Positions 1 through 7,334 are shown, counted from the stretch's first letter. The stretch is 13,514 bases of DNA from Copromyces sp. CBS 386.78 (GCA_030685235.1 MU839341.1:1-13514), one strand, 5' to 3'. The notes: generated by a model not told the origin, from the letters alone. Translations and numbers: made by a program.

Positions 1-1928
1 GGCTTTCTCGAGGCGAACGAGCTTTTCAATGTATCGTCCGCACTGTCCCAAGCGTATACGATTGACATGAACCGCAAGATCGCATTATGGTCTATCGTTA
101 AGCTTGCGAGTCGACGACCTGATTCGATATCAGTATCGGCATCAGTGTCATGGTCGCTGTTCTGATTGCCATTCTCGTTGTTACCATGCTTTTGGTGGTT
201 GTATTGCGCTTGGTGCTGCTGCTCGTCGTGCTCCTGATTATGTTGGTGATCATCCTCGTCCTCGTCCTCCTCCTCATCCTCCTCTTCATCATCCTCCTGA
301 TTATCGTCTTGTTCCTGCTGTTGATCGTGCTCCTGGTTACGTTGGTGATCGTGCACTTCGTTCTCCTCGTCGTCCTCCTCGTCGTCCTCCCCGTCTTCCT
401 CCTCCTCCTCCTCCTCCTCCTCCTCCTCCTCCTCCTCCTCCTCCTCCTCCTCCTCCTCCTCCTCCTCCTCCTCCTCCTCGTCGTCCTCCTGATTATCCTG
501 TTGTTCCTGCTGCTGATCGTGCCGCTGAGCATACCCCTCGCCATCCTCCTCATCCTGCTGCTCATCCTGCTGCTCATCCTGCTGCTTATTCTGCTCTTCG
601 TTATCTTGATAGTACCTCGGTTTAACATTGTTGTTGCCGGCAACATTGCTGATACCTCGGGACTGACGAGTGTTTTGCCTTTTTCTATATGGTAAAGCGG
701 TGGCGCTTGCTTTCCGTTTTTTCGTCGGGGGCTCATTGGGAAGCTTCTCGAGGTTGTCATGAGATAGACTGTACAACCCGTCTCGCGGACAAACAACCCA
801 CCCAGGTGGAATTGCCTGTTCACCAAGCAGGGTGTAATTGGTTGCAATAGCAAGAGAGGGGGTTTGATTGAGAACTGCGTGATATTGTCGTGGTCGTGTT
901 ATAACTAGGTCGCCGGGGCCAGCGCGAATAATGTCGAACTTGATTCCTTCTTGGCGTAGCCTCTTCGGGCTTACCATGACATTCAGATGCCGTACGGACT
1001 GATCGCATTTGTGGAGCGGAAATTTGGTCGCAAGCATCCTCTCGAACTTGGCGGTATCATCCGGGTCGATCATTATCCAGAGCTTCCACCCATAGATATT
1101 CAGATTATAGGAGCGCAAGTGGGCATCCTCACAATGGAAAGCAGTCCCTGAGCCACGCTCGCCCATGTGCATGTACAAGGTATTGATTCCAGGGAGGTCG
1201 CCGAGTATCGAAAGTGCGCCGGATGGGAAAAGCGAAGCAAGTGGTGTTCCAGAGGTATCAATAGGCCCGACGTAGTAGGGTATGGTGTTTTGAGGAGGAG
1301 ATTCAACAATGTCCTGAAGGAATTGCTTGGCCTCGTCATCTGTGAGCAGGTTGAGGTCGAAATCGAAATTGATGGAAGTCATTGTTGTCGAGTGAGAAAG
1401 GTATAGCCGTGAAAACCCGTCATCGTCCCGATCGTGTTGGACCGCGAATTGATCATGATCCGGCAATGGTAGAGCTCGTTTAGCAAGATCTTTCCAATCA
1501 ATACCCAAGTCTGCGATGGACACGCAGACTTTCCCATGGAAATGGGGATCTGTTTCGAGTTTGTGTAGGTTGGTGATGAGATTGAGCCCGAGGTTGTCTT
1601 TCGTGAACGGTTGGAGGGTGTTGGGTCCGATGCTATTAAGTTTTGGGATAGGAGGAGGACTGGCGGTATTGGTTGAGTATAGTATCGATGGTGGGGATGG
1701 TGGGGATGTTGAAGATGTTGAGGATGTTGAGGATGTGGTTGTTAATTCGTTGAGCTTGTTGTCGATGCGATTCAATACCTCAAGAACTTGTTGGATAGCG
1801 CAAGAGATGACGTCGGTTTGGGTGGAGGAAGAAGAGGGAGTGGATTCTTGCGAATTGGTTTCAGCAAAATTGCAAAGGTGTTGGATTTGGAGTTTGATTG
1901 ATTCAATTTCGCTCTTAAGCGCCTCCAT
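1..1928 (-). CDS. JmjC-domain (KDM4-like) dioxygenase with long acidic/Gln tail, 3' partial
   Basis: One uninterrupted frame of 642 codons runs from the ATG at 1926-1928 (context AAAATGG; upstream in-frame stop, no earlier ATG) off the left edge, so the C-terminus is missing. Seen: N-terminal coiled-coil-like segments (residues 1-23 and about 40-62), a Ser/Thr/Pro linker, then a JmjC core. The core has FHCEDA with H265 and E267, K282 in IYGWKLW (position of the 2-oxoglutarate-binding Lys) and H350 in RQYHAVLN, the full Fe(II) facial triad. The order H-x-E-D, S-x-N, G-x-K-x-W, P resembles KDM4 demethylases. A basic patch KKRK near residue 400 may be a nuclear localisation signal. From about 443 to 600 the chain is almost only E, D, Q, H and N, with 28 Glu in a row at 484-511. 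Family knowledge: Fe(II)/2-oxoglutarate-dependent hydroxylation or lysine demethylation, usually in the nucleus. No PHD, JmjN or chromo domain is visible, so the histone target is inference. Confidence 0.85.
   Translation of the reverse strand, partial: MEALKSEIESIKLQIQHLCNFAETNSQESTPSSSSTQTDVISCAIQQVLEVLNRIDNKLNELTTTSSTSSTSSTSPPSPPSILYSTNTASPPPIPKLNSIGPNTLQPFTKDNLGLNLITNLHKLETDPHFHGKVCVSIADLGIDWKDLAKRALPLPDHDQFAVQHDRDDDGFSRLYLSHSTTMTSINFDFDLNLLTDDEAKQFLQDIVESPPQNTIPYYVGPIDTSGTPLASLFPSGALSILGDLPGINTLYMHMGERGSGTAFHCEDAHLRSYNLNIYGWKLWIMIDPDDTAKFERMLATKFPLHKCDQSVRHLNVMVSPKRLRQEGIKFDIIRAGPGDLVITRPRQYHAVLNQTPSLAIATNYTLLGEQAIPPGWVVCPRDGLYSLSHDNLEKLPNEPPTKKRKASATALPYRKRQNTRQSRGISNVAGNNNVKPRYYQDNEEQNKQQDEQQDEQQDEEDGEGYAQRHDQQQEQQDNQEDDEEEEEEEEEEEEEEEEEEEEEEEEEEEEDGEDDEEDDEENEVHDHQRNQEHDQQQEQDDNQEDDEEEDEEEDEDEDDHQHNQEHDEQQHQAQYNHQKHGNNENGNQNSDHDTDADTDIESGRRLASLTIDHNAILRFMSIVYAWDSADDTLKSSFASRK
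396..479 (-). repeat. (GAG)27 trinucleotide microsatellite inside the JmjC gene
   Basis: The plus strand reads CTC 27 times without interruption (399-479) after one TTC. On the coding minus strand this is 27 GAG codons followed by one GAA, giving 28 consecutive Glu. It is flanked on both sides by imperfect GAG/GAC/CAG/GAT runs (about 240-600). A pure codon repeat of this length is expected to vary in copy number between strains; copy number in an assembly should be treated with care. Confidence 0.97.
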
Positions 1929-2035
1929 TTTGAAACGGCTGGAATTAAGAACGGAAGAAAGGACGATGGTTGTATGTAGCGGGAAGATGCGGAGATGGTG
2001 TTGACGTGAAAAGAGTGAGCAAAGAATTTAGCGAC

Positions 2036-2163
2036 AAGGCTTGACAAACCTGCAAATGTCGCTCCTACCGGTAATAATAGACGCCGCCGTTGAGTGGGTA
2101 GATTAGACCGTCCCATTTTAGGCACCAGGATGTGGGGCAGCTCTTGACAAGGGTGCCAAGCCT
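2036..2163. mobile_element. Miniature inverted-repeat element, copy A
   Basis: A 128-bp unit whose left end AGGCTTGACA matches the reverse complement of its right end (TGCCAAGCCT) at 9 of 10 positions. Its first 110 bp (2036-2145) are repeated directly at 2187-2295. No coding capacity. A MITE-like non-autonomous element is the simplest reading; no target-site duplication could be assigned. Confidence 0.5.
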
Positions 2164-2196
2164 GTTTGTCGGTCCGGACCGACGAAAAGGCTTGGC
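2155..2196. repeat. 42-bp near-perfect palindrome
   Basis: Two 21-base arms centred between 2175 and 2176 match at 19 of 21 positions. The central 16 bases, GTCGGTCCGGACCGAC, are perfectly self-complementary. It is formed by the right end of element A, a 24-bp spacer and the left end of copy B, so it is a head-to-tail junction of terminal inverted repeats. It could extrude a strong hairpin. Confidence 0.9.
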
Positions 2197-2295
2197 AAAC
2201 TTGCAACTGTCGCTCCTACCGGTAATATCAAACGCCGCCGCTGAGTGGGTAGATCCGACCGTCCCATCCAGCCACCAGGATGTGGGGCAGCTCTT
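2187..2295. repeat. Direct repeat of element A, copy B
   Basis: 109 bp nearly identical to 2036-2145, from the AAGGCTTG start through the shared GTCGCTCCTACCGGTAAT block to the shared CACCAGGATGTGGGGCAGCT block and CTCTT. Copy B lacks the A-type right terminal repeat; the sequence instead passes into a copy of the GATTGGCT repeat family at 2296. Confidence 0.85.
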
Positions 2296-2356
2296 ATTGA
2301 TTGGCTCAGAGCTGCATACGGGGAAGCTGGTTAGGGCTGCGAAACAGGGAGATGCC
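2296..2356 (+). repeat. Dispersed GATTGGCT repeat, copy 1
   Basis: Contains GATTGGCTCAGAGCTGCATA and AGGGCTGCGAAACAGG, shared in order with copies at 8995-9074 and 10159-10247. This copy has a short insertion between the two blocks and has lost the right terminal CAAGCCAACC-like end. Confidence 0.75.
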
Positions 2357-2752
2357 TGGTCTACTAGTCCGAATCTGACGTCCAGGGTACACAGGAATGT
2401 GATCCGCACACCCATAGGTTCATCCGTATGTGGGCCCAACTCTTCTCTGAATCTGGGCCGTCACCTGGCCACCCCAGCCACTCTTTCCTTTGTGATCCAC
2501 TCTTGAGTCACGTGCATTATGGAGCCTTCGAACACCGTGCAAGGCTCCCTTGTATTCTTGTCTTCTCCTCTTCAAACTACTTTTGGCGAATGCAGTTATC
2601 ATCCCATTTTACTTTCTCCAACCAAGCCGCCAATCAATCATTTTCCTAACCTATTGTTCCCAAAGTCTCAACCGTCCGTCAATCTGACAGTTGACCACGT
2701 GATAAGACTAGCCCTTCCATAACCGCGTCTCAAGAACATCATCACCATCGCC

Positions 2753-3479
2753 ATGACGGATCGACCTCAGTCAGAGATCATCCGAGAACATCCCATCGGC
2801 ACAGGCCTAGATGCCTTCCGTGCTTCGTTCGAATCAGTCTGTAAAGACAGGGGCATCTCCTGTCCTACGCCAGACGCGCTCAGTCAGCTGGGCCAACAAG
2901 GTGAGTGAGACAGGCCCATGTTACCGAGATGCCCATCTAACCATTGTTTAGATTTGCGGGAGCTTGCGTTTAGTCTTCTGTCGACAATCCAAAGTTGCCG
3001 ATCATCCTTGACTTGACGACTCCTCCTCGCCCATCGGCTGTCTCCTCCATTTGTACTCCCCAGAGCACAGCAGCGTCAATCTTCGACGATTCCCCGATTG
3101 TGCTCTCATCGCGAGCTTTTAGCGACAATCTGCCCTTCGCAGAGGCTTCATCTTCAGGCATCACCACTCCAAGGTAAGTTCCACACATACCTACTTGTAA
3201 GGTATCCTTGCAAAATCGGTAGGACATCTAGAGAACTCCAACGTATACACCAGGCGTCAACTGGCTCAAACGCCTACCAAGCGGCCACGGATGTCGGCTC
3301 AAAGGGCAAGAGAGGTGCAGGCCGAGGAGAGAGACAGAGAGGCAGCACGCGCCATCGAACTTGAAAATGCCATCGCGAGGCGGGTGGAAGCGGAAACAGC
3401 AAGAGCCATAGCACAGAAGGAAAGTGCCGAGGCGCAGATCCGGCTGATCGAATTGACCAAGGGGGGGAAATCTGGTTAA
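2753..3479 (+). CDS. Orphan three-exon gene with C-terminal coiled coil; one-base frame conflict
   Basis: I do not recognise the family. The ATG at 2753 sits in a typical fungal start context (ATCGCCATGACGG). Model: exon 2753-2900, intron 2901-2951, exon 2952-3173, intron 3174-3253, exon 3254-3479, about 198 aa. Exon 1 reads MTDRPQSEIIREHP..., the middle is rich in Ser/Pro/Thr and acidic residues, then a KRPR basic patch. The last 60 residues are a strongly charged helix (AREVQAEERDREAAR...) predicted to be a coiled coil, ending at TAA 3477-3479. Conflict: exon 1 enters exon 2 in a frame that stops at TGA 3014-3016, while the protein-like frame of exon 2 is offset by one. One extra A in the AAA at 2991-2993 would join them. 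Alternatives are a true frameshift (pseudogene), an assembly error, or a longer first intron ending at CAG 3070. Confidence 0.55.
2901..2951 (+). other. Intron 1 of the 2753 gene
   Basis: Donor AAG|GTGAGT, branch site CTAAC at 2937-2941, acceptor TTTAG; 51 bp. All three signals fit the ascomycete consensus, which makes this one of the firmest introns in the window. Confidence 0.85.
3174..3253 (+). other. Intron 2 of the 2753 gene (acceptor uncertain)
   Basis: Strong donor AAG|GTAAGT. The acceptor CAG at 3251-3253 (80-bp intron) joins the Ser/Pro-rich frame to the coiled-coil frame. TAG at 3220-3222 (49 bp) is an alternative that keeps the coiled-coil frame only if exon 2 is read in the frame containing the TGA. 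No clear CTAAC branch site. Confidence 0.5.
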
Positions 3480-3674
3480 GGCGGGCAGTGCCTCTCCTAA
3501 CTACCAAGGAGATTTGATTGATAGGTCTTGGCTGGACTACGGCACGCCCCCCCACAAGGCCTGTGATGGTCACGCCCAGGTGTACAGACCTAACTTCTTA
3601 CAACTGCCCCCCACGTAATTTGCTCGTCGTCCCTAACGAGTTTCAATATTAGGCCAGTTACATGTGTGACGGGC

Positions 3675-4345
3675 TCAGGCGCCTCTGAATATTTGCGGGT
3701 ATTTCGTACGCAATATTCTCTCGCAGAATTCATCGACGTCCTTCCAGTAGCCAGCGAACAATTTACATCCGTCGAAATCTCCTCCGTCAATGATCACGAA
3801 AACCTTGCCGCCTCTCAGGTCTGCCGACTTCACGCCCGCGATGTCCTCGTTGCCGAAAGCCACAAAGATGTACAGTTCTGCGTCCTCCCATCTGCTGCGG
3901 GCATTGGGCATGAGCAAAGCGGACCCAATGCTCAAGACCGACCTCGTAACTACCTCGCAACATCTTTCTTCCCAAGTCTTGTCTTCGAACTTCACGAAGT
4001 TCGCCATAGCCATGCTCTGCAGACACCAGCCTGCCTTTGTCTTGGCGACTTCGTGCTTCAAGGTGTTCAGTGAAGCGATTTGCGGCGTTGCGCCTGTGCG
4101 TCTCAGAGCTTTTCTTTCACAGTAGCGTTCTCGGCTTCGAAGTTGGCTAGGCGCTCCAGTATCTTGGCCGTGTTGGTGCTGACAGTCGGGGAGGCACCGG
4201 TTGACGCAGTAGTCCTGGCTTTCTTGGAAGGCCTTGCCAAGGGCGATCTGGTCATGGGGGAGACATCGGAGGCAATCTGCTCGGTCACCCCGGGGTAGAC
4301 GAACTTGATTTCCTTTGCACAGTTGGTTTGGGATGCGGGTCTCAT
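3675..4345 (-). CDS. Orphan coiled-coil protein gene, interrupted by a one-base frame slip
   Basis: Family not recognised. The start chosen is ATG 4343-4345 (context CAAAGATGA), about 85 nt downstream of the transcription start expected from a TATA box at 4461-4468; the same frame is open back to about 4456 without an ATG. The N-terminal part is basic and Ser/Thr/Pro/Ala-rich (PSKKARTTAS...), followed by a short coiled coil (ILERLANFEAENATVKEK). The frame stops at TGA 4103-4105, but the next frame continues at once as a globular-looking segment (KAGWCLQSMAMANF..., then FVIIDGGDFDGCKLFAGYW, ending FRGA) to TGA 3675. One extra A in the AAAA run (plus strand TTTT 4110-4113) would join both parts into about 223 aa. 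Either a real inactivating deletion or a homopolymer error. It is convergent with the 2753 gene, whose end lies 195 bp away. Confidence 0.5.
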
Positions 4346-4460
4346 CTTTGGTGTTCCGAAAGTTGCGCTAGCCCTGGCACTGGCTGCACTTTGGTATGGT
4401 GGGCTCTTTTCCTTTATTGGTGTGGTTTTGCTCCATTTCACTGGTGTTGGTGTTCTACCT

Positions 4461-4468
4461 TATTTATA
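4461..4468 (-). promoter_or_regulatory. TATA box candidate of the 4345 gene
   Basis: Minus strand reads TATAAATA. With initiation about 30 bp downstream (near 4433), the out-of-frame ATG at 4434-4436 would be at the edge of the transcript, and the ATG at 4345 would be the first usable in-frame start. Confidence 0.45.
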
Positions 4469-4562
4469 GGCCACCCTCTCTCTCCCTCCACTTATCCTAT
4501 GGGTTACGCTCCTCCTCAGCTCTTGGACGGAGGGGAGGGTACAATTTCCAGACCGGTTTTAA

Positions 4563-4890
4563 TCTACGTCGTGCAACACTCAAGATACGGGAGCAACAAC
4601 AGCGACATCTCGTAGCCGCAGTCCCCGTCCCAGTCACGATGCCAACTCCCAATTTGACCCCCGTTCAAGAAAATATTCTCAAGATACACCGACCAATATC
4701 ACTCAAAATTTTGGCCAAGAGCTCAAAGATATCAACGATGATTTGGGCGAGCTCTAGGCAAGAGGTGGGTATTCAATATATCGTTAGCCTCCCAAAGCCT
4801 GTTCTCATTGGCGACCAATCCTCCGGAAAGTCGGGTCTGATATCAGCCATTGCCAGTCTCAATCTTCCAACGAGCAGTGGAAGTTGCGGG
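4563..4890 (+). pseudogene. Dynamin-type GTPase N-terminal fragment (G1 P-loop), degenerate
   Basis: Frame 4563-4757 carries an SR-rich tail followed by FGQELKDINDDLGEL and ends in TAG 4755-4757 (a Gln position by context). The next frame resumes at about 4758 with IQYIVSLPKPVLIGDQSSGK, then S and GLISAIASLNLPTSSGS. GDQSSGKS (4810-4833) is the G1 nucleotide-binding motif of dynamins, and the preceding LP-x-x-V-L-x-GDQ and following PTSSG are also dynamin signatures. The G2 stretch, usually GTCTR, reads GSCGR, and homology ends there; G3 and G4 motifs, middle domain and GED are absent. A stop, a one-base shift and truncation by repeat DNA make this a relic. In fungi, functional relatives act in membrane remodelling or fission. 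Confidence 0.7.
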
Positions 4891-4931
4891 CGTGGCCTTG
4901 CTGGCGTTGTTGGTGGGTGCGGTGAGCGCAA

Positions 4932-5004
4932 GAAATTTGCCAATGGGTTCCGGGTCCTTCAGTTTGACGGTCATTCCTAGCCGCAGAAGAAAGCCTTATT
5001 CAGG
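4932..5004 (+). repeat. 73-bp dispersed direct repeat, copy 1
   Basis: Matches 6157-6229 at 65 of 73 positions, around the shared core GACGGTCATTCCTAGCCG. Seven of the eight differences are transitions. It begins about 40 bp beyond the last dynamin-like residues, suggesting the GTPase gene was broken by this repeat family. Confidence 0.85.
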
Positions 5005-5108
5005 CTTGCTTTTCATCTATTCCCCCCTAGCTATTTTGGTCCGAAGTCTTGTCTTTTCGTGTCTTTTTCGTCTGAAAGCTCGAGCAAAGGGAAGTCCCCG
5101 CCAATTCT

Positions 5109-5670
5109 GTGATACAAAGCTTCATATTCTACCCTAGTACCAGCTTATCGGAGCCTCTAGGAACCATTTACTGGAAAAAAGGAAGGCTGGAAGGACTGAG
5201 ATACTGGCGCGTTGATTATCCAGAACCAGATGCAGTTGCCGATCCTGGCTTGGGGGCCACCTTGCCAGTGCCTTACGAACCCTCTGGGCCACCCTACCCT
5301 TCTAAGGGAGGATTCTTCCTAAGGATCGTTTCTTAGACTACGTTCAACCGCCCCCGACAACCTAACCGAGGAGGAGTGCCGCAAGCCTATAGCGGCAACG
5401 ACTACAATCACCCAAGCCCTGACGGTTTCTAAATTCAACTCCAACTTGAGCTCGAGCAGTAGTTGCAAGTTGAATCCGGCCTGAATGGCGTCAACCCTAC
5501 GCCCGCTCCTGAGTATGAAGACCAGGCGGATCTTCCAGATAGGTTTTCAGATGAGGGCCCAGAGGACGATTTCGTGGTCCAGCGAAGTAAGCATATTACT
5601 GTCGACTTGCTAGTATCGATTCTGATAAACCCAAGGTCGAAATTCCAAAGGGTCGATGAAAACGATAATG
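5109..5670 (+). pseudogene. Degenerate Pro/Gln-rich coding frame with three CAR-to-TAR type stops
   Basis: One reading frame stays protein-like for about 187 codons (starting at or upstream of a GTG at 5109) but is broken by TAG 5334, TAA 5430 and TAG 5460. The sequence around each stop favours Gln (for example IQLQLELEQ, stop, LQVES), so each could be a single C-to-T change in CAG or CAA. No frameshift is needed. Visible segments are aromatic and basic at the start (GTIYWKKGRLEGLRYWRV), then Pro/Gly-rich, Gln-rich and acidic (DEGPEDDFVVQR). Family not recognised; a retroelement Gag-like or host orphan origin are both possible. Plus strand, between repeat blocks. Confidence 0.5.
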
Positions 5671-5678
5671 GGGCTGTG

Positions 5679-5790
5679 GGTGGGTTACTCCTAAGGAGTG
5701 AACTGCCTTGTCCCGGACTAGTGGTAGTTCTCGGGGTGGGTTACTCCTGAGGAGTGAACTGCCTTATCCCGGACTAGTGGTAGTTCTCGG
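5679..5790 (+). repeat. Tandem duplication, 2 x 56 bp
   Basis: Units 5679-5734 and 5735-5790 are directly adjacent and differ at two positions, both A/G. A third, more diverged copy begins at 5987 (GGTGGCTTACTCC...) and runs to about 6031. The near identity of the adjacent pair indicates a recent duplication. Confidence 0.92.
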
Positions 5791-5873
5791 CAGCTCCACA
5801 AGTGACCCTATATGGCAGGAGTTGGTCCCCTTCCCAGGTGGCCCTTGGGGTTGGGAATTGCTGGAGGTAGGTA

Positions 5874-5941
5874 GGGTTAGTGGAGGGGTGACGCCTTCTT
5901 TCGTCGATCACCGCTAGAGCCTGTCGGGCTGTTGTAGGAAG
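5874..5941 (+). repeat. About 65-bp module, copy 1
   Basis: Shares AGTGGAGGGGTG and GCTAGAGCCTGTCGGGCT with 6031-6097. Here the module is separated from the 56-bp unit by about 85 bp, whereas in copy 2 they are directly joined. Confidence 0.8.
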
Positions 5942-6030
5942 CTTGATCCCTCCGTTTCTTTGGCTTCTCCGAATATTGGGGCTGTGGGTGGCTTACTCCA
6001 ACGGCGTGAACTGTCTTGTCCCGGACCAGT

Positions 6031-6097
6031 GGTTGGTGGAGGGGTGGCATCTTCGTCCATCGATGGCTGCTAGAGCCTGTCGGGCTATTGTAAGAAG
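6031..6097 (+). repeat. About 65-bp module, copy 2
   Basis: Second copy of the 5874-5941 module, directly following the third 56-bp-unit copy (5987-6031) and followed by the second 73-bp repeat copy at 6157. The order unit, module, 73-bp block suggests one ancestral composite repeat. Confidence 0.8.
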
Positions 6098-6156
6098 TCC
6101 GTTCCTCCGGCTACGGCGAACTTCTGGGCTATGCGTTAGTAGTGGGAAGGATGGCA

Positions 6157-6229
6157 GAAATCTGCTAATGGGTTCCGGTTCCTTTAGTTCGACGGTCATT
6201 CCTAGCCGTAGAAGGAAGCCTTGTTCAGG
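6157..6229 (+). repeat. 73-bp dispersed direct repeat, copy 2
   Basis: Second copy of the 4932-5004 repeat (65 of 73 identical). On the minus strand both copies read as a short frame beginning GMTV(K/E)LK(D/E)PEPI, but neither is part of a longer conserved frame, so coding is doubtful. Confidence 0.85.
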
Positions 6230-6467
6230 TAGAAGGAAGGATGGCCTGAATGTCGCCACGTACGGGTCCTTCTGGGGAAACTGACCTTCGAAGGACTGGA
6301 CGATCTCTTAGAATCCAAAGTTCTGTTGAATTTCGGTGAGGAATGTCTTCTGTCTAGCCGATATAATCGGCTGTCTTTAATAAATTTTAAACGTCTTTGG
6401 GATATCTAGTGTAGTTCTTTCATCCCGTCCGCTTGCTGTTGAAGGATCTGGGTGGTATTGACGCTGG

Positions 6468-6830
6468 ATGTTTAGAAAAAACGGTCCTATGTACTGGGGG
6501 CGCCCCTTAGAGAGGCAGGGAGATCCGTTGGGAGGCACCGGCTGGCACACCGGTCTGGAAATTGTACCCTACCTCGGAGCTTTGCTCGAGAACTTCTACC
6601 AGGAAAAGAAGCAGAAGGCATCATTCTTTATTAAAGACAGAGCAAGAAAGTTGCACTAGTACGAACGATTCGGGTGGCAACTAACCAACAGAAGGAGAAA
6701 TAAGAAGGCTCGTTTCACTTCAACTATATTTCGCGAGCCAGAGGTTCTTCGAACAATCCTCTCGACCAACGATCATCCCCTCTCCGGCTCGACGATCCTT
6801 ACCAATAGGAAGAGGCTGACGGTTCTACGA
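6468..6830 (+). pseudogene. Degenerate unknown coding frame with in-frame TAG
   Basis: From an ATG at 6468 (MFRKNGPMYWGRPLERQ...) the frame is protein-like to TAG 6657-6659 and continues past it in the same frame (YERFGWQLTNRRRNKKAR...). A Gln codon before Tyr would need one C-to-T change. It may be the distal part of the gene represented at 5109-5670, with the 5671-6440 repeats lying between, but no sequence link proves this. It is lost in noise before the minus-strand frame that ends at 6870. Confidence 0.3.
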
Positions 6831-6869
6831 AAGGTCGTCACTACAAGCCTGGCGTTCCGCAGTATACTT

Positions 6870-7334
6870 TTATTCGCGCGAAACATGTGCCGCCCCAGGT
6901 GGTGTCTTAGGGGTAGTTGGATAGGTTGGATCGTCAAGATTGTGAGTATATCTCGGCCCATATCTCCGTCCGCGTCCTTGCCCTTGTTCGGCGGGTAGTA
7001 TGTAGGACTCTCCTCGAACCTTGCCACCCCGCCAGCCATTAACTAATACATTGTCAGATGCTCGGAAATTATCGTCTATTTTATATTCTTGCACTCTGAC
7101 AAAGGTCCATTCTCGAGGTTTCTGGGTGTGGTGGTACTCGACGTAACTGTAACGGGAGACCAAAATCCCTATATCCTTCACCTGTTGTCTCTCATTCGCC
7201 ATCTCTGCAGAATTGTCACGGTGCTGGGGAAAGGGTGCATTTGTTACCCGGAGTTCTCTTGTTGTCAGGATGTTTTCAGGCTTGGTGTCGATGTATAATT
7301 CAGATATCTCAAGCGGTGCCGGGTAGGTACCTAC
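6870..7334 (-). CDS. Orphan frame with weak kinase catalytic-loop resemblance, 5' end undefined
   Basis: The frame opens after TAG at 7335-7337 and ends at TAA 6870-6872. The first ATG is 7200-7202, giving MANERQQVKDIGILVSRYSY... of 110 aa. Upstream of this Met the frame still looks coding: ELYIDTKPENILTTRELRV. DTKPENIL resembles the HRDxKPxN catalytic loop of protein kinases such as the SRPK type, and VKDIGIL sits where a DFG-like segment might follow, but no DFG or APE motif is present. The C-terminal third is low-complexity Gly/Arg (EQGQGRGRRYG) then Pro/Thr. A decayed kinase remnant or an unrelated orphan are both possible. It lies about 200 bp downstream of the BTB gene on the same strand. 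Confidence 0.35.
   Translation of the reverse strand, partial: VGTYPAPLEISELYIDTKPENILTTRELRVTNAPFPQHRDNSAEMANERQQVKDIGILVSRYSYVEYHHTQKPREWTFVRVQEYKIDDNFRASDNVLVNGWRGGKVRGESYILPAEQGQGRGRRYGPRYTHNLDDPTYPTTPKTPPGAAHVSRE

Larger units (their letters stand above)
1929..2752. other. Divergent intergenic region between the JmjC gene and the 2753 gene
   Basis: This 824-bp stretch separates two genes transcribed away from each other and must hold both promoters. It contains a tandem inverted-repeat element (2036-2295), a 42-bp palindrome (2155-2196) and one copy of a dispersed repeat (2296-2356). The short open frames here look like chance frames in repeat DNA. No convincing TATA box was seen. Confidence 0.7.

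Noticed and set aside
396..479. A CRISPR-like or regulatory array in the CTC repeat
   Set aside because: It is a pure trinucleotide repeat without spacers inside an open reading frame.
98..853. Minus-strand frame with poly-Arg and plus-strand frames with poly-Leu or poly-Pro over the same tract
   Set aside because: These are the other frames of the GAG repeat. The poly-Glu frame is continuous with the JmjC domain and has the upstream start, so it is the coding one.
3666..4298. Plus-strand frames opposite the 4345-3675 gene
   Set aside because: They lack protein-like composition; the minus strand has the coiled coil, the TATA box and a better start.
4850..5137. Plus-strand hydrophobic frame after the dynamin P-loop
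   Set aside because: It is out of frame with the dynamin relic and passes through the 73-bp repeat; no domain seen.
5993..6259. Minus-strand frame starting MATFRPSF
   Set aside because: It lies wholly in repeat modules, and the matching copy at 4932-5004 does not keep a longer frame.
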